DNA from: Chara braunii
Taxonomy: Eukaryota > Streptophyta > Charophyceae > Charales > Characeae
NCBI GenBank assembly: GCA_003427395.1
Contig: BFEA01000136.1
Coordinates: 2,704,094 to 2,726,444 of the forward strand
DNA length: 22,351 nucleotides
Direction of reading: 5' to 3'
Below, piece after piece: positions 8,316 to 16,294 of the stretch (positions within the stretch are counted from its first letter, which is position 1; each line of letters starts with the position of its first letter). The translations under genes were made by a program, and so were the position numbers. The notes under the pieces were generated by a model. That model was given only the letters and a program-made list of their open reading frames with translations, ran no database searches and was not told the origin of the DNA.

Positions 8316-8990
8316 TCACTTTTTCTTAACCAATCCCTTTTTAACCCCTAATCGATTGGTGGACCCTCGTTGCTTCCTCTCGCAGCGACGCTCACTTTCC
8401 CTCTTGTCTACTACCAGCATGCCCTTAATAGCTTCCTTATCCTTACGCTTCCTCTCCCTTCTTAACGCGGCCGACTGTACGACCTCGCGCTTCTTCTTCT
8501 TCGTGTCTCTCCATTGTCTACTTTTGACCCCTAGGACCTTCTCTTTCCCCTTTTTTGCAGACGTCTTAGAAGATTCTCCTGTCTCATAAGTGACCTTCTC
8601 TGCAACCCTTTCTTTATGCTCTTTCAAGCGTTCCTCTAGCCGCTCGTCGACCTCTTCTTTCTCCTTACTCTTCACTGGATGCGGGGTAGACCCCTTTCGA
8701 TCTTTAAAGACTTTTAAGCGGGCCCCTGATACCGGTTCCGTCCATCTGGCCCCGTCCAGTTCCTCTATCAGGTAGGCTCCGCCTTCTAGCCTCTTTACCA
8801 CACGATAGGGCCCCATCCATCGATTCGCTAACTTCCCTGTCCAAGTCATTTCTAACGAGGAATCGTAAAGCAAGACGAGGCTCCCCGCGGGTATCCCTTG
8901 CTGCCTGACTCGGAGATTCTTGTCCCACCTTTCCTTCTCTTTCCCCCTTTGGGTTTTTAGCCTTTTTGTAGCATCCAGGGTGCTATCCTC
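8316..8990 (-). pseudogene. Integrase C-terminal GPY module and basic tail, shifted frame
   Basis: The integrase reading frame stops at 8990-8992. Its continuation is in another frame and reads EDSTLDATKRLK, an Arg/Lys-rich helix, then LVLLYDSS and WMGPYRVVKRLEGGAYLIEE. This is the GPY/F module found at the C-terminus of Ty3/gypsy integrases, thought to bind DNA and help multimerise. The remaining ~110 residues are very Lys/Arg/Glu-rich with a run of lysines at the end; I see no chromodomain. The frame change is best explained by a small indel around 8990-8996. The stop at 8316 leaves about 150 bp to the polypurine tract. Confidence 0.82.
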
Positions 8991-10057
8991 TAGAGTTCAG
9001 CTATCTGCTTGATTCTAGCGACCAAAAACTGTTTTCTAGTCGAGACCTCTTCCCAATCAATCGTCTGCCAAGAGTCGATTTGAAATTTTATTGGTAAAGG
9101 GCAATGTCTTCCAAGCCACAAAGTGTAGGGAAGATACCCCGTAGTCGATCGAACCGTAATATTATCCGCCCAGACAACGAATCTCAGATACCTAGGCCAC
9201 TTATTTTCCTTTCCTTCGCACCACTTGGCGAGCGCCTTCACTAGAGACTGATGCCCCCTCTCTACAGGAGCGTTAGTTTGAGGATGATATGTCGTAGATA
9301 GCGGCACCCGTATCCCCGCTCACTGGAGCAGTTTCTGAACCTCCTTAGCCATAAACTCTGACCCCCTATCCATGATAATCTTCCCTACGCAACCATACCG
9401 CATGATGTATTCCGTCAGATATCCACTAACAGCCTTGCCAGTTTTCTAACGCAGCGGCCATGCCTCTACAAATCTGGTCAAGTCGTCCCTAATATCCATG
9501 ATATAATTCATTCCCCCTTCTCCCTTGGGCATCTTAACTAAGTCCACGTAAACTTTCTGACCTACCGCTGTAGGATACGAAGGGAACAAGGGTTCCTTAT
9601 ATTTAACCACAATCATTTTTTGACATTCCACGCACGTGAGACAATATGATTCCACGTCCTTATATAGAACATCCCACCAATAGAGGTTCCTGACCTTCTC
9701 AAAGGTTCCCTTCACTCCTCTGTGTCCTCCAACGACGCCGTCGTGAAGCTCCGCTATTATGTCTCGTTGCTCATCCTTATCACAGACGACCCTCATCGGC
9801 ATCCCGTTCTTAGGCGGCCTCTTAAAGAGGTGCCATGCTCTTAGGCAATACTGTTGAGCCTCCCTCCTAACCTTGTCATCCATCTCGGCTTCGCCTATGA
9901 GATACCGCCCTATCCGGTGGTACTTTGCCGTATAGAGATTCTCAAGGAACAGAGGAGTCCTGCCCGCACTAGACTATTCTCTTAGAGAGCCTATCTCCAT
10001 TTGTAAGAACTTGTCGAGTCCACCAGGCGACCCTAGGTTCCCCTCTTCTAACGAAAT
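8990..10057 (-). pseudogene. Integrase, HHCC and DDE core, interrupted by three in-frame stops
   Basis: One frame continues from RNase H. After the TGA at 10058-10060 come TAG at 9974-9976, TAG at 9446-9448 and TGA at 9320-9322, with integrase sequence resuming in the same frame each time. The zinc-binding domain has H...GGH followed by CLTCVEC. The first catalytic Asp is in KVYVDLV (codon near 9544), the second in IIMDRGSEF (near 9370) and the Glu in NAPVERGH (near 9262). Spacing is D-x57-D-x35-E, exactly canonical, which confirms that the stops interrupt one gene and no bases are lost between them. The enzyme would insert the element's cDNA. As it stands only fragments could be made (intact pieces 9446-9883 and 8990-9307). 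Confidence 0.92.
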
Positions 10058-11749
10058 TCACGATAAGGCATCTCCAACCGAATTCTTAACCCCTGATATC
10101 CGTTCCACCACATAGTCGAACATTCTTATATGCATGAGCCACCTGGTAATTGTGGGATCAGTCAACGAAAAGTCTTTCTGTAAGACGGCCGCCACCGCCG
10201 TCGCGTCGACCTTCAGTATGAATCTTCGACCGTAAATATAATGCCGAAAGACATTTAAGCAGTGTAGCACCCCGATGACCTCTTTCTTAAACTGGGAGTA
10301 GTTCCTCTCAGTGGCATTTAGGGTCTTACTCTCGAATCTGAGAGGTCTCTCATGACCCTCCTGGTCTTTCTGAGCTAAGACTCCCCCAACAGAGGCAGGT
10401 CCCGCATCCGTGCATACCACAAATGGCCGCTTCTCCTCGTCCTCAAAGTAAGGGACACCAATAACTTGTCCCCCTTCTTTAAACTCATCCTTTAGAACTC
10501 TCACAGTATCCTCCTGTTCACTCGTCCATCTCCATTCCACCCCTTTGTGCAAGAGCCTCATTAGCGGTTCGGCCTTTCCAGCATAGCCCTTAATAAAGTT
10601 CTTCCAGAATCCAACCACCCCAGAAACTGGCGTATATCGGTACTGGCGTATATCGGTAATATGTCGTAGCGGAGTAGGCCAGTTCATAAGCTTCTCTAAC
10701 TTCGCGGGATCCGACCTTCTACCATCCTTGTCGCAGATGTAGCCTAGTATCTTTATGGAAGACACTGCCCATCTACTTTTGGTTCCGCTCACTGTCAGAT
10801 TAGCGTCCTCTAACATTACTAACACCTTCTTAATATCTTCAGTGTGGGTAGCGACGAACTTCCTTACTCCAGGTCTCACCTCAGTCTCGTCCTTCTCATA
10901 GGGTCCTTTGATTGGAAAGTCATCCAGGAAAACCAGTACCAGATTCGGTATAAGTTCTCCCAGGACTGCTACCATCGCTCTTTGGAAGACCGCCACGCTG
11001 TTAGTCCATCCCATTGGCACCACCATCATTTGTATTAGTCCCAATGGCGTGTGCATGGCCGTGAGGTGTCTGTCTCTAGGGTCAAGTGGTACCTCATCAT
11101 ATCCTGAGAAAAGATCGCAGACCGAGTAAATCGAGCACCCGACAGCTCCTTCAGAGAGAAGATCTGCATTCGGAATAGACCCGACGTCCCTAACTATAAC
11201 CTTATTCGTTTTTTGTAAGTCTTGTATCCATTTGAGCTTTCCATTCGACTTTCGAATGAAGAACCATCTGTTGGCATAGGCGCTCTCACATGGTTCTGCC
11301 ACGAACGTTCTTATCTTCTCCTTCAGGAATTCCACTATCATCTCCTTTTCCTTTTGCGTGCACTTCCATCCAGCATCATTCCACGGCACGTGCGACACCG
11401 TATAGATCCTTGCGGGCTTAGCATACCTGGGATCTATTCTCCCTCTCTCCGCCTTACAAAAGACTACTGCCTTGTCACACGCTCTTAAAGTGTCTATTAT
11501 CAGTTCCCTCTCCTCTTTAGTTATGTTTCCATCACCTATGTCCATTCCCTTTATCCTGTCGTCGGTAATTTTTTGCCCTTCAGTAGTCTTTCGCTTTTTA
11601 ATCATCCGAGTGATCTCTTCCTTAGTGATCCCTACCTCCCCGGTCCTATCACGGCTGACCGCGGCTGGCTTGACTTTTTGCGCTAATGTTATGTATCTTT
11701 TTCCCCCGCCGTGTGGGGGAATTCCTCCAAAAAAGACAGGTTCACACAT
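10058..11749 (-). CDS. pol: Pol: reverse transcriptase and RNase H (Ty3/gypsy type), open over 563 codons
   Basis: Residues 120-280 carry the RT fingers and palm: KSNGKLKWIQDL, the first catalytic Asp in CDLFSGYDEVPLD (D212), MGWTNSVAVFQRAM, and the paired Asp in LVFLDDF (274-277; FPIKG after it is unusual). The thumb/connection follows. RNase H spans about 430-563, with acidic residues in VVCTDAG (D448), ATERNYSQFKKE, LKVDATAV (D515) and SVGDALS (D560). The frame starts inside the protease ORF, in -1 register, and probably has no start of its own. Near residues 369-376 a 16-bp duplication replaces the usual RQFLG. The terminal TGA follows ...GDALS, where family members almost always have Arg, so CGA to TGA is likely. 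Integrase continues in frame beyond it. Confidence 0.95.
   Translation of the reverse strand: MCEPVFFGGIPPHGGGKRYITLAQKVKPAAVSRDRTGEVGITKEEITRMIKKRKTTEGQKITDDRIKGMDIGDGNITKEERELIIDTLRACDKAVVFCKAERGRIDPRYAKPARIYTVSHVPWNDAGWKCTQKEKEMIVEFLKEKIRTFVAEPCESAYANRWFFIRKSNGKLKWIQDLQKTNKVIVRDVGSIPNADLLSEGAVGCSIYSVCDLFSGYDEVPLDPRDRHLTAMHTPLGLIQMMVVPMGWTNSVAVFQRAMVAVLGELIPNLVLVFLDDFPIKGPYEKDETEVRPGVRKFVATHTEDIKKVLVMLEDANLTVSGTKSRWAVSSIKILGYICDKDGRRSDPAKLEKLMNWPTPLRHITDIRQYRYTPVSGVVGFWKNFIKGYAGKAEPLMRLLHKGVEWRWTSEQEDTVRVLKDEFKEGGQVIGVPYFEDEEKRPFVVCTDAGPASVGGVLAQKDQEGHERPLRFESKTLNATERNYSQFKKEVIGVLHCLNVFRHYIYGRRFILKVDATAVAAVLQKDFSLTDPTITRWLMHIRMFDYVVERISGVKNSVGDALS
10626..10657 (-). repeat. 16-bp tandem duplication inside pol
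   Basis: ACTGGCGTATATCGGT occurs twice in a row (10626-10641 and 10642-10657). The length is not a multiple of three, yet the pol frame stays open, which points to a nearby 1-base loss. Confidence 0.95.
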
Positions 11750-12372
11750 CCACCAAACTCGTCGTCGTCAACCTCTTTCTCGTAGGCCATCCCGTCTACC
11801 ACGTACTTACCCTCTAAGTCATCAACTTCAATCTTAGCCTCTCTCACTTTATGAGGCCCAAGAGTGAGTTCCTCAGGAATCATCTGGCAGCTTCTTGTTT
11901 TTAACAGTCCTCTATTCTGTAGGGAAACCTTGTGATGTTTGTCAAATTCGTTCACAGTTTTTAAGCTGACCCTGCTTCCCTCAGGCCCGTCTATGGTAAC
12001 CGTCTGACTGTCGTCCCGCTTATTCTCAGCGGTATTCTCGCTTATTCTTCCAAAGATCAGTTCCGAAGAGCAATGTTCGACCGTGAAGATAGGTACGGTG
12101 GCTTCGACTCCAGCGACTATGACCTTGGCTTTATGGCACACTCCTAGCGCACGCTGCTTTAGCTTGTTAGCCGATACCATGGTCATGGCCACACTTCTGT
12201 CTACCTCTAGACCAAGCTTTCGAGCCACTTTATCCTCACAGACGGTAGACTCAGACCCGTCGTCCACTATAGCTTCCATTCTCATCCCATTCACGGTGGC
12301 GTTCAACTTCCCACTACAGAGGACATAAAAGTAGTCGCCTCCACCTTCATTGGCCTCTACACAAGCCACCTC
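11689..12372 (-). CDS. Retropepsin-like aspartic protease region of Gag-Pro
   Basis: The ORF contains AIVDDGSESTVC at about residues 33-44, matching the hydrophobic-D-[TS]-G-[AS] flap-active-site pattern with Asp in place of Thr/Ser, followed by the KLGLEV motif usual after it. LIFGRI further on may be the degraded second hydrophobic-hydrophobic-Gly motif. This enzyme would cleave the Gag and Pol polyproteins. The frame is the same as that of the CCHC-containing Gag segment upstream, separated only by a TGA at 12373-12375. No ATG opens the region (the first start-like codon is GTG), so it is expected to be made as an extension of Gag. The C-terminal ~90 residues are acidic and unrecognised and overlap the RT frame by about 60 nt. 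Confidence 0.78.
   Translation of the reverse strand, partial: EVACVEANEGGGDYFYVLCSGKLNATVNGMRMEAIVDDGSESTVCEDKVARKLGLEVDRSVAMTMVSANKLKQRALGVCHKAKVIVAGVEATVPIFTVEHCSSELIFGRISENTAENKRDDSQTVTIDGPEGSRVSLKTVNEFDKHHKVSLQNRGLLKTRSCQMIPEELTLGPHKVREAKIEVDDLEGKYVVDGMAYEKEVDDDEFGGCVNLSFLEEFPHTAGEKDT
11701..11734 (-). promoter_or_regulatory. Candidate -1 ribosomal frameshift signal between protease and RT
   Basis: In the Gag-protease frame the codons are TCT TTT TTG, giving a T-TTT-TTG heptamer (11734-11728) that fits X-XXY-YYZ. A six-base spacer GAGGAA (11727-11722) leads to a perfect 7-bp hairpin, TTCCCCC / GGGGGAA with a 7-nt loop (11721-11701). The zero frame ends at 11689, just past the hairpin. 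The RT frame is in exactly -1 register and is open across the site. All three standard elements are present at normal spacing. Function is inferred. Confidence 0.7.
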
Positions 12373-13206
12373 TCATTTTTCAGTGGACAGGACAGAGGTC
12401 TTTGTTTCTATCTTCGGCTCGCTCGAAGTCACAGCCTCTGACAGCGGCACCTTCGCCTTTTTTATCATCCCTATTAGCTCATCCCGCGGCGGTCCACAAC
12501 TGGCTATGAACTCTTTCAGGGTAATAGGAATGGGCATGTCCATGACCCTTCTTAGCGGTTCCCTTAAGTCTACCTCATCCAGCGAGTTTTTCAAGTGGAA
12601 CTTCTTGGCCCCTTTTTTTCTAGGGGACTGAGGTGACTTAGGCGACTCCACTTTTTCGTCTGTCATCGGTTGGTCTTGGTCTTCTTTCTTTCCTTCGCTC
12701 GACTCGCCAACACCCTGAGTGCAAACGTAAACTTCGTCGTTATTCTCTGTCTCCTCAAACTTAATGGACGAGATTCTCATCCCAGGACTCTCCGATAGCT
12801 CATCAAGGTCCTCCTCAAACGTTACTCGAGAAACCTTCGCCGCCGTCGGCTCTTGCGCTTGTTTCCCCTTTGCTTCATTCATCCTTCGCCTCCTGATATC
12901 CACATTAATTTTTATCGAAGGTAGGAAGGGCACAGGCTTCCCTTCATCCGCCCACATCACATATTTCCGATCATCTAACTCGATGATACCCTCCTTCAGG
13001 GCGTCCATCATTGCGTGGCAGTCTCTCTTTTGGTGGTCCTCATCTCCACAGTACATACAGGCTTTACTATTCCAAGTCCGCTTCGGACTAGGGTCCACGC
13101 GATTCTCCATTCGGGGAGCAGTCCGAGTCGGAGTCTTCTCCTTCCTTTGATTATTACTTTGTAACTTCTCCACTGCCGCCTTCGGGACTTCTATCTGCTT
13201 CACCAT
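12373..13206 (-). CDS. gag: Gag nucleocapsid segment with CCHC zinc knuckle
   Basis: A 277-codon stretch contains a CCHC knuckle at C50-C53-H58-C63 (CMYCGDEDHQKRDC), preceded by a basic, Pro-rich segment and followed by an acidic linker rich in Glu/Ser/Pro. The knuckle binds genomic RNA during particle assembly. The open frame continues upstream of the first ATG to about 13450, where a Trp/Arg/Asp-rich stretch reads GDSDWKKGGRGDWKRN. This links it to the capsid part after a frame change near 13450-13480. It ends in TGA directly before the protease, in the same frame. Confidence 0.85.
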   Translation of the reverse strand: MVKQIEVPKAAVEKLQSNNQRKEKTPTRTAPRMENRVDPSPKRTWNSKACMYCGDEDHQKRDCHAMMDALKEGIIELDDRKYVMWADEGKPVPFLPSIKINVDIRRRRMNEAKGKQAQEPTAAKVSRVTFEEDLDELSESPGMRISSIKFEETENNDEVYVCTQGVGESSEGKKEDQDQPMTDEKVESPKSPQSPRKKGAKKFHLKNSLDEVDLREPLRRVMDMPIPITLKEFIASCGPPRDELIGMIKKAKVPLSEAVTSSEPKIETKTSVLSTEK

Positions 13207-13238
13207 CTCCTCCTCTCGCCTTTCCGGTCTTCTAACCT

Positions 13239-14027
13239 CTATCTCTTCCTTCGGCTTCCACCGACTGTCTTTAGTGTTGGACCATTTAGAGGAAGTTCCC
13301 CATTCTCCGTCGTTTCTTTTCCAGTCTCCTCTCCCTCCTTTCTTCCAATCGCTATCGCCTCTGACTGACTCTCCTCTCCTAGGTGAACCCGTGCCGACGT
13401 CCCTTCCTTCAATTCGGGGTCTTCTATCCTCATACTGAGGCCTCCCCCATTGTCTGAAGTTACTCCCTTCCCTAAGTTATCGAGAATCCTAGCGAGGTGT
13501 GCTTTAGCGCTTTGTCCCTTCGTGTCGTGGACTAAAAGTAAAACTTGACCAAACACCACCCTAGATGGGAGATCCCTCATGATCTTTTCGCGTTTCTCTC
13601 GGGATAAGAACCCTAAAAATATCCCGCGTCGCTCTATCTCCCCCATAAATCCTCCTTCTACCAGGGGATTAGACGCCTTCTCGTATCTCCTCGCAAACGC
13701 CACCAGACTCTCATCCTCTTGCTTTTTCATCCTTTTCAAATCGTCTATCGAGTAGGAGGTCTCGTCACATGCGAAGACTCGGGCAACTCTCTCTCTAAAC
13801 GTCAGTCAGCGCCAGTTATCTGGGATGGCGTCCCTCACTTCGCGGTCTATCTTCGGAGCTGTATGATGGAGGAAGTTCACTATCATATCTTGATCACTCC
13901 ACTCTGCCGTCATTCCTAACACTTCCCAATCATCTAAGAACTCCGTGACATTCTTCCCTGTAAAGATTGTCTGGATTCCAGCCAGCCCGGAAGATTGGCA
14001 TGTCGGAGCCCCTAGAAAAGGGGACAC
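13239..14027 (-). pseudogene. gag: Gag capsid region (retrotransposon Gag domain), split by a TGA
   Basis: Two pieces in one frame (13806-14027 and 13239-13739) are separated by a TGA at 13806-13808. Joined, they read like the retrotransposon Gag domain: IFTGKNVTEFLDDWE, HHTAPKIDREVRDAIPDNW, FRERVARVF, then QEDESLVAFARRYEKA and a GFLSREKR segment. These match the family pattern of an FxG...FL..W/E start, a W..F element and an ESV..Y..RF element. The frame is open upstream to 14075. The last ~65 codons of the right piece (below about 13450) look out of frame, since a better reading lies in the frame of the knuckle segment. Family is clear; exact ends are not. Confidence 0.8.
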
Positions 14028-14068
14028 ATAAATACCGGTGTATATGCCATGGAGTAAGGGCCCCTCCT

Positions 14069-14350
14069 TTAAATTTCACTCGTGGCTTCTCTATAGGGCT
14101 CCCTTACCCCAGGATCCGCGAACCTCGCCACCTTTGTCCTGCTCAAAGCTTCTTTCCTCCGGCCTTCGCCCCTAGAGCTTCGTCCCTCCGGTTCTTTGAC
14201 ACGAGTATCTAGTTCTCTCAAGACCCTTCTTATTCTCTCCGCGTCGTTCTCCACGTCGACACCCATTTTTCTGTCTGGACTATTCGTCCTCGACTCCTGT
14301 GTTCTTACTTCGCCCCCTATCGAGGTTAGATAAGCCCCTTCAACGTTCAT
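14069..14350 (-). CDS. Probable Gag N-terminal segment
   Basis: A 93-codon ORF sits directly upstream of the capsid domain in a different frame and ends where the capsid frame opens. It is highly charged (RVLRELDTRVKEPEGR) and predicted helical, like the N-terminal parts of many plant Gag proteins. It has no recognisable family motif. The frame change near 14075 is probably an indel. Confidence 0.45.
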   Translation of the reverse strand: MNVEGAYLTSIGGEVRTQESRTNSPDRKMGVDVENDAERIRRVLRELDTRVKEPEGRSSRGEGRRKEALSRTKVARFADPGVREPYREATSEI

Positions 14351-14439
14351 CCTTCCTAACTAATTCTTGAACACTCTGTCTAGCTTTCGGCCACACTTCT
14401 TAAAGCGGCTAGGATCCTCTCAGTGGAGCCGTCCAGCAA

Positions 14440-14889
14440 CTATTGCAGTGCTTCGAAGTCAGCGTCTTGTCCTTCTCCCCTAATTACTAAAGCAGTGGTC
14501 AACACGACTTTCGTATAACGCGAGTTAGCTTCCAAGGTTCTTAGGGAAACTCCGCCAATCACGTCGTTAGAAAGCTCTTGAGGCTCGCGAACGTCTTCCC
14601 TTAGTCTGGTCCTTGCTTCTACTATGGTCTCTCTCCACTCCCTGAAAAAGTCCTCTCCTTCAAACGGCGTCGTGCAGATCTCAATCTTTGCCAATCGAAG
14701 TTCGTCAGCTGCCTTCCAGATAACACAAATCCTAGCTTCTTTAATCGCTTTTCTAGTTGCCTCCGCTTCTTCTTCCTGACTCAGCCTCTCGTTATTTATC
14801 ACTTCTACCCTTGCCCGCACTAAGTATCCTTCAATTTTCCCCCCACCGATTAGTCGATACTTCCCGGCCGCGCCCCCGACACTAGCCAT
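14440..14889 (-). CDS. Unrecognised pre-gag ORF, 149 codons
   Basis: I do not recognise this protein. It is charged and mostly helical in character, with YLVRARVEVINNERLS, a Glu/Ala/Arg helix and ARICVIWKA near the middle. The order hydrophobic strand, helix, (V)IW resembles the paired domains at 15791-16790, though only loosely. Its ATG overlaps the stop of the upstream ORF (ATGGCTAG). Possible roles: an N-terminal extension of Gag or an accessory protein. Confidence 0.45.
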   Translation of the reverse strand: MASVGGAAGKYRLIGGGKIEGYLVRARVEVINNERLSQEEEAEATRKAIKEARICVIWKAADELRLAKIEICTTPFEGEDFFREWRETIVEARTRLREDVREPQELSNDVIGGVSLRTLEANSRYTKVVLTTALVIRGEGQDADFEALQ

Positions 14890-15217
14890 TCCTCCTCTCC
14901 TCGGTTTCTCTGCGGACCTCTCTTATCCTCCTTGCCAGGAATTCCTCCCTCCAGTTTATTATCTTTTCCCTTTCCTCCTTATAGATTAAGGTCAGTTCCT
15001 CAACCCTCTGTTCGAGCGCCCGAAGTTCTTGCACATCCATAGAGCCGCTCCACTCCTTATACCCATCCACTAGTTGTATTATCTTATCGTTTATCGGATC
15101 CGAGTATGCCTCAAGTAATGAATTAACCTTTTCGTCACTCCCTCTCACACGCGGGATTCTGCCTCTTGGACTGTCTCGTCCTTCTCTACTTCGTACCTCA
15201 GCCATCCTTGGGACCAA
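14882..15217 (-). CDS. Unrecognised pre-gag ORF, coiled-coil-like
   Basis: This 111-codon ORF is rich in Arg and Glu. Its second half (ELRALEQRVEELTLIYKEER and beyond) has a heptad-like pattern of Leu/Ile/Val typical of a coiled coil. It could be an oligomerisation segment of a Gag-like polyprotein. It overlaps the upstream ORF by about 70 bp in another frame and the downstream one by 8 bp. No family assigned. Confidence 0.42.
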   Translation of the reverse strand: MVPRMAEVRSREGRDSPRGRIPRVRGSDEKVNSLLEAYSDPINDKIIQLVDGYKEWSGSMDVQELRALEQRVEELTLIYKEEREKIINWREEFLARRIREVRRETEERRNG

Positions 15218-15678
15218 ACCATCACATCATAGGTTATCCTTCTTTCTGCTCTTACTAGCTCCAGAACCCTAGGTCTCTCCCTTTCAATCGCCCTTTCGGC
15301 AAGTTGTCTACAGCTTCGTTCGTCCAGAGACCTAGTTGATTGAATTCTAATGACCGACGTCACTCTTCCAGCGAAGGATACCCGATTCACTTCTTCTTCT
15401 TCAGTCACCGCTCCCGGCATTGCTCTTTGCATCACTCTCAATCCCGACAATTCTATTTCGATTCGATTCCTTCCGCTCACAATTTAATTATCTACTGCCC
15501 TCAAGACCCCCACCAACCTGCCTCTGCCGTCTCTTATCTCATGCTCACCCTCCACTCCGAAAAGTCCCGTTTCAAGATACAATTCCCCTTCTTGGACATT
15601 TAGGCAACCAGTTCCTCTCCTGATCTCCACTCTCTGAGTCCTTGGACACGTTAACCTTCTACAAATCGACGTTCCCAT
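15145..15678 (-). pseudogene. Unrecognised pre-gag ORF split by a TAA
   Basis: Pieces 15484-15678 and 15145-15480 lie in one frame, separated by a TAA at 15484-15486. The second piece has VTSVIRIQSTRSLDERSCRQ, an Ala/Glu/Arg helix and ITYDVMVWSQG. The succession strand, helix, V-W-S resembles the middle of the two paralogous domains upstream and may be a third, more diverged copy. No known family recognised. Confidence 0.4.
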
Positions 15679-15790
15679 AGTACAAAGATCTTCTCGAGTT
15701 CATGTTCTTAGAAGCCGGAGTAGGTTTTCGAAGGTTCTCCTATGAGTTTCTTGCCAGAGCCCTTCTTGCACTATGTCTCCGCCTGTTGAT

Positions 15791-16294
15791 CTACAACCTC
15801 CTCCTTTTGCCATCGGGTCCCCCGAGCCGTAGCGCAAGGTTCACCACCATTTCGCCTTTCCCGTATGTCAGGGCCTCATGAGGAACTGGGGGTCTGGGCA
15901 GCCGCTCAAAGGTTGCTATCTTTGTGCTCCACGTGACGGCTTTGCCTATTGAGAGTAATTTATCTCTTTCGTCTTCCACCACTTCTCTTGCTCTTTCCCA
16001 ACATCGACCGTAGATAAGGTCTACCTCTCTTTCTATTGGTAGGTGAACTCGGACGTCACATACCTCTGTCCCCAAAAAACATACGCTCATTACGTAGAGG
16101 CATGTTTGTTCCCAGCTGCTATCTATCGTATCGTACGTTTCAACTTCATAAGGAATTGGTTTTTTCCTGCCGAGGCGGCTAAGTGCCGTACACACAGTCT
16201 CTATCTTCTCTCTTGTCGATCTGTTCCCCGAGAGGAATTTCTCCCTCCTTGCCTCCAATTCCTCATTTGTGATGGTTTTTCTTTCACTCATCAT
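15791..16294 (-). CDS. Pre-gag domain protein B, paralogous to its upstream neighbour
   Basis: This 167-codon ORF opens with ATGATGAGTGA, overlapping the stop of the previous ORF, so translation could pass by termination-reinitiation or the two may once have been one frame. Residues 49-157 align over ~110 positions with residues 51-160 of the neighbour at 16284-16790. Shared positions include YE[IV]E, YV...FL.T, [DN]VR[IV], P...R, YG/TGC or GRC, A..V, RD.L, GK.V.WS, E.....PPVP and LR. It has no signal peptide, membrane segment or known catalytic motif. Function unknown; the position upstream of gag suggests an element-encoded accessory or structural protein. Confidence 0.55.
   Translation of the reverse strand: MMSERKTITNEELEARREKFLSGNRSTREKIETVCTALSRLGRKKPIPYEVETYDTIDSSWEQTCLYVMSVCFLGTEVCDVRVHLPIEREVDLIYGRCWERAREVVEDERDKLLSIGKAVTWSTKIATFERLPRPPVPHEALTYGKGEMVVNLALRLGGPDGKRRRL

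Noticed and set aside
13239-13480. A second programmed -1 frameshift within Gag
   Set aside because: The frame change near 13450-13480 is in the -1 direction, but no slippery heptamer is visible and a shift inside Gag has no evident purpose; an indel is more likely.
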